Shown here in pieces: positions 34,415 to 43,004 of a DNA stretch of 64,000 nucleotides (position 1 is the first letter of the stretch; each line of letters opens with the position of its first letter). A program made the translations under genes and the position numbers. The stretch is taken from the NCBI RefSeq assembly GCF_900130125.1, contig NZ_FQXY01000008.1, positions 636,301 through 700,300 on the forward strand, in the 5' to 3' direction. Source of the DNA: Bacteroides congonensis (GTDB taxonomy: Bacteria > Bacteroidota > Bacteroidia > Bacteroidales > Bacteroidaceae). The notes under the pieces are model-generated. The model worked only from the letters and a program-made list of their open reading frames with translations, was not told where the DNA came from and searched no databases.

Positions 34415-35938
34415 CTATTTGGGCAACGTCACAGAGAAATGTTGATTCGGAGTATGTTGCTCAAAGATGATGGCTTTCATCTTTTCCACGATCTCAGGAT
34501 GTTGGAGTGCTATATCGTTGTCCTCGTGAATATCCGTTTTCAGATTGTAGAGGGAAGGCTTTCCCTTCTTGACGATTAGTTTCCAGTCGCCCATGCGTAC
34601 CGCTATCTGGTTCGTTTCATTGAATTCCCAATACAGGAAGTCATGCTGTTTCTGTTTCTTCTTGCCCAGCAATGTCGGGGCGAAAGAGATTCCGTCGAAA
34701 TAATCCACCTCTTTCTCTTTGTTGCGGTATTTCTTTTCGTAGTTCTTGATGCCGGCTACATCGCAGAAAGTAGGCATTAAGTCATAGAAAGCACAGATAT
34801 GGTCGTTCACTTCACCTGCGGGTACACGTCCCGGCCAACGGGCGATAAACGGAATACGTATGCCGCCTTCGTGACACTGGCGTTTCAGTCCGCGCAGTTT
34901 TCCGTCTCTGCCGAAGAAAGTAGGGTCGGCTCCGCCTTCCTCGTGAGGGCCGTTGTCACTGGAGAAGATAACTAATGTATTCTCGTCCAGTCCTTTCTCT
35001 TTCAGCTTTTTCAGGACTTCGCCTACGTAATAGTCAAGGCGGGTAATCATGGCTGCAAATTGGGCGTGTGTATGCGTGATGGCGTTGTAGCGTGAGCCTT
35101 CACTGCCTTTGAATACTTTGTCAGGGTCGAACTTTGCCTTATATTCGTTCAGAAGAGAATCTTCCGGCTGAACCAGTTCCGCATGAGGCAAAGTGTAAGT
35201 AAATACCCCGAAGAACGGTTGCTTGCCGTCCTGATTGTCCAACCACTCCATTGCTTTCTCGTGAATCATGTCGGCGGAATACTGCGGACGTTTCTGGTAG
35301 TCGGGACCGTACATCGGATATTTGATGTTTTCGTCCATGATGACACGTACTACGCCTGTGTCGCCCAGCGCTTTGCTGTATCGGTTCAGGAAGTTGGGGT
35401 AGTAGAGGTGAGCCTGGAACTGGCAGATATAGCCGTAATATTCGTCTATGCCCCGTTTGTCGGGAGTGGAGCAGGAGCCTTCGTAGCCGCCCGCCCATTT
35501 GCCGAACATACCTGTGGTATAGCCGTTGTCTTTCATGATTTCCGGCAGGATGATGTGGTCGGGGTCGTAAGGATGTTGTCCCACTACGGAATATTCTTTG
35601 TTGTTTCCGTACATGATGATGGGGGAATTTCCCCAATATTCCTTGTTGCCGCGTACTTCGCAGTGGCCGCTGTGTTGTCCTGTCATGAACGAAGCCCTCG
35701 AAGGAGCGCTGACGGGACTGCCCGCATACGCTTGCGTGAAACGTATGCCTTCGCTTGCCATAGCGTCTATATGGGGAGTGCGTATGAACGGCTGGCCGTA
35801 GCAGCCCAAATCTCCGTATCCCATGTCATCGCAGAGGATAAATATAATATTAGGTCGGGCATTCTTTTTCTGTGCATTGGCGGATAGGGCGGATAAGAGC
35901 AGTGTGCCGCCAATTATTGAGATTGATTTATAATCCAT
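34415..35938 (-). CDS. Sulfatase, S1 family, serine-type
   Basis: A 507-residue exported sulfatase (signal peptide ending ...SALSANAQ, about residue 23). Metal-binding Asp37/Asp38 are in CDDMGYGDLGC. The signature SAPSRASFMTG gives Ser77 as the residue converted to formylglycine, so maturation would need an anaerobic sulfatase-maturing radical SAM enzyme. FSSDNGPHEEGG carries the other conserved metal residues. Such enzymes desulfate glycans such as mucin or glycosaminoglycans in the periplasm; the substrate cannot be inferred here. No SusC/SusD pair lies nearby, so it is an orphan outside a polysaccharide-utilisation locus, but it is paired with a second sulfatase 65 bases away. Confidence 0.9.
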   Translation of the reverse strand: MDYKSISIIGGTLLLSALSANAQKKNARPNIIFILCDDMGYGDLGCYGQPFIRTPHIDAMASEGIRFTQAYAGSPVSAPSRASFMTGQHSGHCEVRGNKEYWGNSPIIMYGNNKEYSVVGQHPYDPDHIILPEIMKDNGYTTGMFGKWAGGYEGSCSTPDKRGIDEYYGYICQFQAHLYYPNFLNRYSKALGDTGVVRVIMDENIKYPMYGPDYQKRPQYSADMIHEKAMEWLDNQDGKQPFFGVFTYTLPHAELVQPEDSLLNEYKAKFDPDKVFKGSEGSRYNAITHTHAQFAAMITRLDYYVGEVLKKLKEKGLDENTLVIFSSDNGPHEEGGADPTFFGRDGKLRGLKRQCHEGGIRIPFIARWPGRVPAGEVNDHICAFYDLMPTFCDVAGIKNYEKKYRNKEKEVDYFDGISFAPTLLGKKKQKQHDFLYWEFNETNQIAVRMGDWKLIVKKGKPSLYNLKTDIHEDNDIALQHPEIVEKMKAIIFEQHTPNQHFSVTLPK

Positions 35939-36003
35939 TAGGTTGTTTTATTTTTAAAGGTTGAATGTCTGTTTTTTAAGGTTGAATGTATGAGTATCCG
36001 GAA

Positions 36004-37569
36004 TTATTTGCCTATAATATCCTTTCCGTCGCGTACACTTTGGAGAATATTTTGCAGTTCGGTCACTTTTTCAGGCATTTGGGAAGCATAGTTGGTCACC
36101 TCTTTCACTTCCTGCATTTTGTAGAGCTGAGGTTCTTTGGAGTTTCCGGTTTCAATCTTCGGTCCCCACTGAATCATTTTCGGCCCGTTACTGGGTTCGA
36201 TGTATTTCCAGTCTTTGGTGCGGACGGACAGTGTGTGGTTGGAAGCCTGCTCGATAACCCACGGACGGTCTTTCTTGTCTTTGCCCAACCAGCTTCCGAG
36301 GAAATTGTAGCTGTCCGGAGCGGTGTTTTTGGGCATAATGGCTCCCGTCAGTGAAGCGAGCGAAGCCAACCAGTCGATTTGTGAAACCAACAGGTCTGAA
36401 GTCATGCCTTTTTTCACTCCGGCAGGCCAGCTAAGGATGGCAGGGATACGGGTTCCGCCTTCGAAAGCACTGTATTTATTACCTCTTAGTGGTCCGGCAG
36501 GGCTGTGTCCGTTGAGGAGTTCTTCTGCTTTATCATCATATCCGTCATCAACTACCGGGCCGTTATCGCTTGAAAGGATGATGAGGGTGTTTTCCCTCAA
36601 TCCCAGTTTCTCCAGTGTGTTCAGTATTTCGCCGACGCAATAGTCGAACTGTACGATGGCGTCACCTCTCAACCCCATCGGATTCTTTCCTCTGAAACGG
36701 TCGTGAGGGAAGCGGGGAACGTGTACGTCATTTGTTGCGAAGTAAAGGAAAAAAGGCTTGTCCTTGTTTTCTTCAATGAATTGGATGGCGTGGGTGGTTA
36801 GTGAGTCCGCTATATTCTCGTCTTTCCAGAGTGCCTTTCCGCCGCCTTTCATGTAGCCGATACGGGAAATTCCGTTGACGATGGACATGTCGTGACCGTG
36901 GCTGGGTTTCAGGTTATACAGCATTTCAGGGTTGCTTTTTCCGGTAGGTTCGCCTTCGAAGTTCTTCTGGTAGCTTACTTCGATAGGTGCGCTGGGGTCG
37001 TAGTTGGCTACTTTCCCGTTTTCGATGTACACGCAGGGAACGCGGTCGGCTGTGGCAGCCATGATGTAATGGTAGTCGAAGCCCAAATCGCCCAGTGCGC
37101 AGGGCAGGGGAGCGTTCCAGTCTTGTGTGCCCGCCTTATCGCCGAGTCCAAGATGCCATTTGCCGACGGCAGCGGTAGTGTATCCCGTACTTTTGAACAT
37201 ATCTGCCATCGTGTATTGTTTGGGACGGATAATCATTCCGGCATTTCCGGCAGCTACGTCCGTTCCTTTTTTACGCCATGCGTATTCTCCTGTCAGCATG
37301 GAGTAGCGGGAAGGAGTACTGGTGGCGGCTGTGGCGTGGGCATTGGTAAAAAGAATACCCGATTTTGCCAGTCGGTTGACATTGGGAGTTTCTACGTTTT
37401 TGGCTCCGTAGCATTGCAAGTCTCCGTAGCCGAGGTCGTCAGCGTAGATGAATACGACGTTAGGGGTTTTTGACTTTGTCGGTGTTGTGTTTTCCGGCAT
37501 TTTGTTCGTTGCGGTTGCGGTGCAAGCAACAGAAGATACAAGGGTTAGAATCAAAGGTTGTTTCATCAT
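36004..37569 (-). CDS. Sulfatase, S1 family, serine-type, probable lipoprotein
   Basis: A 521-residue sulfatase with N-terminal signal and lipobox SVAC (Cys16), so probably membrane-anchored, unlike its neighbour. Metal residues: Asp44/Asp45 in YADDLGYGDLQC; formylglycine site Ser84 in STPSRYSMLTG; LSSDNGPVVDDG later. The N-terminal part after the lipid Cys is Thr/Pro/Lys-rich, a linker. It is first of the two tandem sulfatase genes. The ATG at 37569 (MMKQ) or the next codon may serve. The sulfate ester substrate is unknown. Confidence 0.9.
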   Translation of the reverse strand: MMKQPLILTLVSSVACTATATNKMPENTTPTKSKTPNVVFIYADDLGYGDLQCYGAKNVETPNVNRLAKSGILFTNAHATAATSTPSRYSMLTGEYAWRKKGTDVAAGNAGMIIRPKQYTMADMFKSTGYTTAAVGKWHLGLGDKAGTQDWNAPLPCALGDLGFDYHYIMAATADRVPCVYIENGKVANYDPSAPIEVSYQKNFEGEPTGKSNPEMLYNLKPSHGHDMSIVNGISRIGYMKGGGKALWKDENIADSLTTHAIQFIEENKDKPFFLYFATNDVHVPRFPHDRFRGKNPMGLRGDAIVQFDYCVGEILNTLEKLGLRENTLIILSSDNGPVVDDGYDDKAEELLNGHSPAGPLRGNKYSAFEGGTRIPAILSWPAGVKKGMTSDLLVSQIDWLASLASLTGAIMPKNTAPDSYNFLGSWLGKDKKDRPWVIEQASNHTLSVRTKDWKYIEPSNGPKMIQWGPKIETGNSKEPQLYKMQEVKEVTNYASQMPEKVTELQNILQSVRDGKDIIGK

Positions 37570-37733
37570 CTTGTTGGGGGTATTATTAAATTGATTAAAA
37601 AATTGATATAATGGGCATGTTTGTCAGTGTATGTATAAAATTGATTGGAATAACAGAGAGCCTCTTTTTGTGTTTGAGGCCCTCGTTATAGTATGTTTTT
37701 GGTGTCTTTTATAATACTCTTGTAATGAAAGAA

Positions 37734-38897
37734 TTATTTCAATTCGATAATTTCTTCATTGCAATTAGTTAGCTTTTCGATTCCTTCATTAGTGACTACC
37801 CAGGAGTTTTCTATGCCGACAGGGCCTACACCCGGAAGAACGATTTTCGGTTCGAGGGCAAACACCATTCCCGGTTCCAACTCCTGCTTGATGCGAGGGG
37901 CGAGGACAGGGGCTTCATTGATTTCAAGACCGATACCGTGACCGATAAACTTGGCTTGCTGACCTGTACCCATGAATTTGTCTGCGAATCCGGCTGCGGT
38001 GACTATTTCGATGGCAGCATCATATAGTTTTTCACAAGCAACGCCCGGTCTTGCCATGGCAGCAATCTTTTCCTGAATATCGAGACAGACTTGGTGAGCC
38101 GCATAGGCTTCTTCCGATAGTTTCCCGATGGAGAATACGCGGCTCATATCGCCCATATATCCGTTGAAGTTACCGCCTATATCTACCATGACGCTTTGTC
38201 CTTCTTTCAGCGGAGTCTTGTTAGCTCCCCCCGGAAGGGCAGGGTCAAGTCCCTGACCACCTAAAGCAAAGTCATAAGGAGAAGGATAGCCGGCGTTGTC
38301 TCCCGTCAGTACGCTACCCATGAATATTTCCATACTGCGTCCGAATACGCGGAAAATGCCCAAGCAACCTTGCAGACGCATCAGGCGTTCTATTTCGATA
38401 GAAAACTCGACATCGGTCATGCCGGGGCGATATACGCTCGGTATCAGGTCATATGCCTTTGCGTGGGCAATGCCCGAACGGCGGAGCATTTCTATTTCAA
38501 CAGGGGTTTTTACACTGCGTGCCTGGCGGATTAACGGGGTTCCGTTCACAACTTCCGCTTCAGGAAACAGGCTTGCCAAACGGCAATATTCCGTGTAGGG
38601 AAGTTCGTCGCCTTCCAGCATCAGTTTTGCAGGCAACGGCAGTCCTTGTTCTTTCAGCAAATCGACAATCTGTTCGGGTTTGCGGATAGGGAACGCATGT
38701 TCGCCTGTGATATTATTGGGACGTTTGAAAAACAGCAATGCAGGTGAGTGGAGAGGGAGATAAATATAACCGCTGACTACGCAGCCATAAGTATAAATTA
38801 AATTTGCATTACAAGTGATTAGCGCGGCGTCAATGCCCTGTAACGCCATCAGACTGCGAATCTTATCGCGGCGGAATTTTAATTCGGGTTGTAGCAT
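37734..38897 (-). CDS. M24-family aminopeptidase P (Xaa-Pro aminopeptidase)
   Basis: A 387-residue cytoplasmic metallopeptidase removing N-terminal residues before proline. An N-terminal creatinase-like domain (about 1-130) precedes the pita-bread fold. The five metal ligands are visible in VDIGGNFNGYMGDMSRVF (two Asp), GHGIGLEINEAPVL (His), EPGMVFALEP (Glu) and VGIENSWVVT (Glu). It is placed between sulfatases and glutamate dehydrogenase on the same strand and could take part in peptide use with the prolyl oligopeptidase at 40.7 kb (inference). A promoter box is at 39014-39021. Confidence 0.88.
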   Translation of the reverse strand: MLQPELKFRRDKIRSLMALQGIDAALITCNANLIYTYGCVVSGYIYLPLHSPALLFFKRPNNITGEHAFPIRKPEQIVDLLKEQGLPLPAKLMLEGDELPYTEYCRLASLFPEAEVVNGTPLIRQARSVKTPVEIEMLRRSGIAHAKAYDLIPSVYRPGMTDVEFSIEIERLMRLQGCLGIFRVFGRSMEIFMGSVLTGDNAGYPSPYDFALGGQGLDPALPGGANKTPLKEGQSVMVDIGGNFNGYMGDMSRVFSIGKLSEEAYAAHQVCLDIQEKIAAMARPGVACEKLYDAAIEIVTAAGFADKFMGTGQQAKFIGHGIGLEINEAPVLAPRIKQELEPGMVFALEPKIVLPGVGPVGIENSWVVTNEGIEKLTNCNEEIIELK

Positions 38898-39013
38898 CTT
38901 TATTTATTTGTTACATGATTATTTCTTACAAAATTATGCGTGATAAATTATTAGTTGTGAGTTAATTATCCCGAATAACAATTTCACAATCTATTATTTA
39001 CCCTACAATGCCA

Positions 39014-39021
39014 CAAAGATA
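39014..39021 (-). promoter_or_regulatory. Putative -7 box of the M24 peptidase gene
   Basis: TATCTTTG on the minus strand, about 117 bases upstream of the ATG, leaving a long leader with no further recognised structure. Confidence 0.45.
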
Positions 39022-39060
39022 ATTAATTCCATTGAAAATATTGTTAATTTCAAAAAAATA

Positions 39061-39097
39061 GCGCTACCCGCGTTCTGTCACAGGAGGCGAGTAGCGC
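39061..39097 (-). terminator. Terminator of glutamate dehydrogenase 1
   Basis: GCGCTAC/GTAGCGC stem (extended by imperfect CGCG/CGCC pairs) followed on the minus strand by TATTTTTTTG, a good T-tract. It lies 36 bases after the gdhA stop. Confidence 0.8.
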
Positions 39098-39133
39098 AAA
39101 CCACAAATACAAATACAACTAAACAAAGTCTTT

Positions 39134-40471
39134 CTAAATGACGCCTTGTCCCATCATTGCGTGGGCTACTTTCATGAATCCGGCAATGTTGGCACCCTTC
39201 ACATAATTAATGTATCCGTCGGGTTCTGTGCCGTACCTCACGCATTGCGCATGGATACCGTGCATGATTGCGTGGAGTTTTTCGTCCACTTCGGCGGCAC
39301 TCCAGCTCAGGTGCATGGCGTTTTGAGACATTTCCAGTCCGGAAGTGGCAACACCACCTGCGTTGACTGCCTTGCCCGGGGCATACATCTTCTTATGTTC
39401 GATGAAGAGGTCGATGGCTTCCGGCGTACAGCCCATGTTGGAAATTTCTCCGACGCAAAGTACGTCATTTTTTATGAGATTTTGAGCATCTTCTCCATTT
39501 AATTCGTTCTGAGTCGCGCAAGGAAGCGCAATATCAGCTTTCACTTCCCAGGGACGTTTGCCTTCTACGAAAGTTGCGTTCGGATATTTTTCTGCGTAAG
39601 GCGCAACGATGTCATTGCCCGAAGAACGAAGTTCAAGCATATAGTCTATCTTTTCGCCGCTGATGCCATCCGGGTCGTAGATATATCCGTCCGGGCCGGA
39701 GATGGTGATTACTTTCGCACCCAGTTCGGTAGCTTTGGTTGCTGCACCCCAGGCAACGTTTCCAAATCCGGAGATGGCTACTGTCTTCCCTTTTATATCT
39801 ATATTTTTTGCCTGCAACATTTGATGAACGAAGTACAGACCACCGAAACCGGTAGCTTCGGGACGAATCAGTGAACCGCCGAATTCCAATCCTTTTCCGG
39901 TGAAGGTTCCTGTAAATTCACGGGTCAGCTTCTTGTACATACCGAACATATAGCCTACTTCGCGTCCGCCTACGCCGATGTCGCCAGCAGGCACATCCAT
40001 ATCCGGGCCGAGATGGCGCCATAATTCCAGCATGAATGCCTGGCAGAAACGCATGATTTCAGCATCGCTCTTTCCACGTGGCGAGAAGTCGGAACCGCCT
40101 TTACCGCCACCCATAGGCAGGGTAGTCAGTGCGTTCTTGAATGTCTGTTCGAAACCGAGGAATTTCAAGATGGAAAGGTTCACGGAAGCATGGAAACGGA
40201 TACCGCCTTTGTACGGGCCGATAGCGTTGTTGAATTGTACGCGATAGCCGAGGTTGGTTTGCACTTCACCTTTATCGTCTACCCACGTCACACGGAAAGT
40301 AAAGATACGGTCGGGCTCTACCAATCTTTCTATGATTTTGGCTTTTTCAAATTCAGGATGTTGATTGTATATATCTTCAATGGAGAGAAGGACTTCTTTG
40401 ACTGCTTGAAGATATTCAGATTCACCGGGATGCTTTGCCTCCAAAGAGGACATGATTTTTTGGATGTTCAT
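39134..40471 (-). CDS. gdhA: NAD(P)-specific glutamate dehydrogenase, copy 1
   Basis: A 445-residue cytoplasmic hexameric enzyme making glutamate from 2-oxoglutarate and ammonia. GDH family I motifs: GYRVQFNNAIGPYKGGIRFH, LPMGGGKGGSDFSPRGKSD with the catalytic Lys, PAGDIGVGGREVGYMFGMYK, and the nucleotide fold VAISGFGNVAWGAATKATEL (quoted in parts). The C-terminus KGANIAGFMKVAHAMMGQG is typical of NADP-type enzymes. It shares most motifs with the second copy at 62591 but differs in the nucleotide-binding loop (GFGNVAWG here, GSGNVAQY there), so the paralogues may differ in coenzyme use or regulation. Confidence 0.93.
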   Translation of the reverse strand: MNIQKIMSSLEAKHPGESEYLQAVKEVLLSIEDIYNQHPEFEKAKIIERLVEPDRIFTFRVTWVDDKGEVQTNLGYRVQFNNAIGPYKGGIRFHASVNLSILKFLGFEQTFKNALTTLPMGGGKGGSDFSPRGKSDAEIMRFCQAFMLELWRHLGPDMDVPAGDIGVGGREVGYMFGMYKKLTREFTGTFTGKGLEFGGSLIRPEATGFGGLYFVHQMLQAKNIDIKGKTVAISGFGNVAWGAATKATELGAKVITISGPDGYIYDPDGISGEKIDYMLELRSSGNDIVAPYAEKYPNATFVEGKRPWEVKADIALPCATQNELNGEDAQNLIKNDVLCVGEISNMGCTPEAIDLFIEHKKMYAPGKAVNAGGVATSGLEMSQNAMHLSWSAAEVDEKLHAIMHGIHAQCVRYGTEPDGYINYVKGANIAGFMKVAHAMMGQGVI

Positions 40472-40522
40472 GATACTATATTTTAAAAGGTTAATTCTGA
40501 TAAAATGTCAACTAACTCACTG

Positions 40523-40530
40523 CAAATATA
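40523..40530 (-). promoter_or_regulatory. Putative -7 box of glutamate dehydrogenase 1
   Basis: TATATTTG on the minus strand, 51 bases before the ATG. Confidence 0.5.
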
Positions 40531-40615
40531 GGAAAATTTTTCAGATTCGATTATTTTCAAGCCGATATTTTGATTAAATAATGATAAAATGTCAAATTTT
40601 TCTGCTGAAAAACAT

Positions 40616-40658
40616 AAAGCCCCGTGACCTGTAATGTAAAAAACAGGCTACGGGGTTT
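40616..40658 (-). terminator. Terminator of the prolyl oligopeptidase gene
   Basis: AAAGCCCCGT and ACGGGGTTT form the outer stem with CCTGT/ACAGG inside. It is 29 bases after the stop codon of the upstream gene and separates it from gdhA. Confidence 0.75.
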
Positions 40659-40687
40659 CTATGTGCTTACAAATAGAAAGTTGTGCT

Positions 40688-42799
40688 TTAGAATTTCGGC
40701 TTCATTCCCAGGTTATACATAATAAATCCGTAAATGTCTGCTTGTTCTTCCAGTACTTTCGCCATCGGTTTGCCGGCGCCGTGTCCGGCCTTGCTGTCGA
40801 TACGGATAAGTGTGGGGTTCGTGCCGTCATTGTCTGCTTGCAGGGTAGCGGCAAACTTGAATGAGTGGGCGGGAACTACACGGTCGTCGTGATCGGCAGT
40901 GGTGACAAGAGTTGCAGGGTATTTGGTACCCGGTTTCAGGTTGTGTAGCGGAGAGTAACCTTTGAGGTATTCGAACATCTCTTTGCTGTCTTCACTTGTT
41001 CCGTAATCGCTTGCCCAGTTCCAGCCGATGGTGAATTTGTGGTAGCGGAGCATGTCCATCACACCTACTTGCGGGATGGCAACGCGAAACAGGTCAGGGC
41101 GTTGCGTCATGCAGGCGCCTACCAACAGTCCGCCGTTGGATCCGCCTACGATTGCTATCTTGTCCTTATTGGTATATTTCTGGTCGATAAGGTATTCGGC
41201 TGCCGAGATGAAGTCGTCGAATACGTTCTGTTTCTGCATCTTGGTTCCGGCTACATGCCAGTCTTCACCGTATTCGCTACCGCCACGAAGGTTGACCTGG
41301 GCGTAGATTCCGCCGTTTTCGAGGAACGGGATGCGGGTGGCGCTGAAGCCCGGATTGAGACTGATGCCGAAGCCGCCGTAACCGTAGAGGAATACGGGGT
41401 TCTTGCCGTCTTTCTTCAGGTCTTTCTTATAGGTAAGGAACATCGGGATTTTCACGCCGTCCTTGCTGGGATAGAACACTTGTTCGGTCACGAAGTCGTC
41501 CGGGGTGAATTGCACTTTCGGAGCACGGTATAGTTCGTAGGTGTTGTTGTCCATGTCATATTTATAGGTAGCGCCGGGGATGGTGAATGAAGTGAATCCG
41601 AAGAAGCATTCTTTGTCGTCCTTGTTGCCGCTGAAACCTACGGAGCCGAGCGACGGTAATTCGATTTCCTGCAATTGCTTGCCGTCGAGGTTGTAAACAT
41701 AGGCGTGGTTAGAAGCGTCCTTATCGTAGGTAAGGAACAGTTTGCCGCCAATCACTTCTGCGTTTGAAAGAACTGCTTCCGATTCGGGGACGAGTTCTTT
41801 CCAGTCTTCCAGTTTCGGGCGGTTGATGTCGGCTACCATGATTCTGTTTTTCGGTGCACCGTAGTTGGTGGAGATATAAATCTGGTCACCAATCACTTCA
41901 ATAGGATAATATTGGTAGTCAAGGTCGGTAGTCAGTTGGATGAAAGGAGAGTCTGGCTTTTTCAGGTCACGGATAAACAGGTTGTTTCCTCGTCCGGCAC
42001 CGGATTCTGTGAGGAAGAGGATACGTTCGTCTTCACTGGTGCTGGAAGTATAGAAGCGTTTCGGATAAGCCGGATTCTGATAAACCAGTTTGTCTTTCGA
42101 TTGCGGTTCGCCTATTTTATGGTAATAGATTTTATGGTTTTCGTTCACGTTGGAGAATTCCTTTCCTTTGCTCGGAGCATCGTAGGCGCTGTAATAGAAG
42201 CCGTCTTCCTGCCATGCGGCACCGGTGAATTTGGCCCATTCGATATGGTCTTCAAGCAGTTTTCCGCTTTCGGTGTCCATTACGTAGATTTCAGACCAGT
42301 CCGAACCGCTGCGTGAAATGCTGTAAGCTGCGTACTTGCCGTCGTTGGAGAAGTAAAGACCCGTGAGGGCTACCGTGCCGTCTTCCGACAGCTTGTTCGG
42401 ATCGAGGAATACGCGGGGCTCGCCATCCAAGGAGTCTTGTACGTAGAACACACTCTGATTCTGCAAACCATTATTCTTGCTGAAATAATATTTCCCATGC
42501 TTTTTGACCGGAGCACTGATTTTTTCATAATCAGCCAGTTCCGTCAATCGTTTCAGGAGGTTTTCCCGGAAAGGAATTTGACTCAGGTACTCGTTTGTTA
42601 CTCTGTTCTGTGCTTCTACCCAGGCGGTAGTAGCTGCGCTAGTGTCATTTTCCAACCATCTGTAAGGATCGGGGACTTGTGTGCCGAAGTACACGTCTAC
42701 TGTGTCTACCTTTGCCGTCTCGGGGTAGACCACCTTTTTCTGTTGGGGGGCGCATGACATCACCATGATTCCACTCATTAACAAAGTTACTTTTTTCAT
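40688..42799 (-). CDS. Prolyl oligopeptidase (S9A), lipoprotein
   Basis: A 703-residue serine peptidase cutting after proline in short peptides. A lipobox (IMVMSC, Cys16) anchors it to a membrane, unlike cytoplasmic prolyl endopeptidases. The seven-bladed propeller covers about 75-430 and the alpha/beta-hydrolase fold the C-terminus. The catalytic triad is visible: Ser554 in GGSNGGLL, Asp638 or Asp639 in ADHDDRVVP, His673 in KAGHGAG. RGGSEYGEDWHVAGT is also characteristic. Predicted outer-membrane or periplasmic peptide processing; it may also act on host peptides. Own promoter box and terminator. Confidence 0.92.
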   Translation of the reverse strand: MKKVTLLMSGIMVMSCAPQQKKVVYPETAKVDTVDVYFGTQVPDPYRWLENDTSAATTAWVEAQNRVTNEYLSQIPFRENLLKRLTELADYEKISAPVKKHGKYYFSKNNGLQNQSVFYVQDSLDGEPRVFLDPNKLSEDGTVALTGLYFSNDGKYAAYSISRSGSDWSEIYVMDTESGKLLEDHIEWAKFTGAAWQEDGFYYSAYDAPSKGKEFSNVNENHKIYYHKIGEPQSKDKLVYQNPAYPKRFYTSSTSEDERILFLTESGAGRGNNLFIRDLKKPDSPFIQLTTDLDYQYYPIEVIGDQIYISTNYGAPKNRIMVADINRPKLEDWKELVPESEAVLSNAEVIGGKLFLTYDKDASNHAYVYNLDGKQLQEIELPSLGSVGFSGNKDDKECFFGFTSFTIPGATYKYDMDNNTYELYRAPKVQFTPDDFVTEQVFYPSKDGVKIPMFLTYKKDLKKDGKNPVFLYGYGGFGISLNPGFSATRIPFLENGGIYAQVNLRGGSEYGEDWHVAGTKMQKQNVFDDFISAAEYLIDQKYTNKDKIAIVGGSNGGLLVGACMTQRPDLFRVAIPQVGVMDMLRYHKFTIGWNWASDYGTSEDSKEMFEYLKGYSPLHNLKPGTKYPATLVTTADHDDRVVPAHSFKFAATLQADNDGTNPTLIRIDSKAGHGAGKPMAKVLEEQADIYGFIMYNLGMKPKF

Positions 42800-42835
42800 G
42801 TGAATAGAAAGTCTTTTTGAATAAACTTAAAGTTA

Positions 42836-42843
42836 CAAATCTA
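42836..42843 (-). promoter_or_regulatory. Putative -7 box of the prolyl oligopeptidase gene
   Basis: TAGATTTG on the minus strand, about 37 bases before the ATG; a CTTG sequence at the -33 distance is a near match to TTTG. Confidence 0.5.
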
Positions 42844-42910
42844 CAAAATAATAGGAGATAAACAAGTAAACTTTATAAAGAAGTATGGTGGAAAATGAGA
42901 TTTAAAGAAT

Positions 42911-42918
42911 TAACTTTG
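42911..42918 (+). promoter_or_regulatory. Putative -7 box of the receiver-PPDK gene
   Basis: TAACTTTG, followed seven bases later by the first of two tiny upstream frames. Confidence 0.5.
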
Positions 42919-42924
42919 CAAAAT

Positions 42925-43004
42925 ATGATTTTGAAGAATGACAACTTGAACAAATGAAGAGTGACGACTTGAATAAGAAAGGAGAATTATTTTATGCTCA
43001 GTAA
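42925..43004 (+). other. Two overlapping upstream mini-ORFs before the receiver-PPDK gene
   Basis: ATG at 42925 encodes MILKNDNLNK and stops at 42957; its ATGA overlaps the ATG at 42954, encoding MKSDDLNKKGELFYAQ, which stops at 43004, inside the main gene (ATG 42994, different frame). The two peptides share a KxDxLNK core because of a 21-base tandem repeat. Possible translation-coupling leader; expression not shown. Confidence 0.45.

Noticed and set aside
34415..37569. Polysaccharide-utilisation locus around the sulfatases
   Set aside because: No SusC/SusD pair, glycoside hydrolase or hybrid sensor is within the window near these genes.
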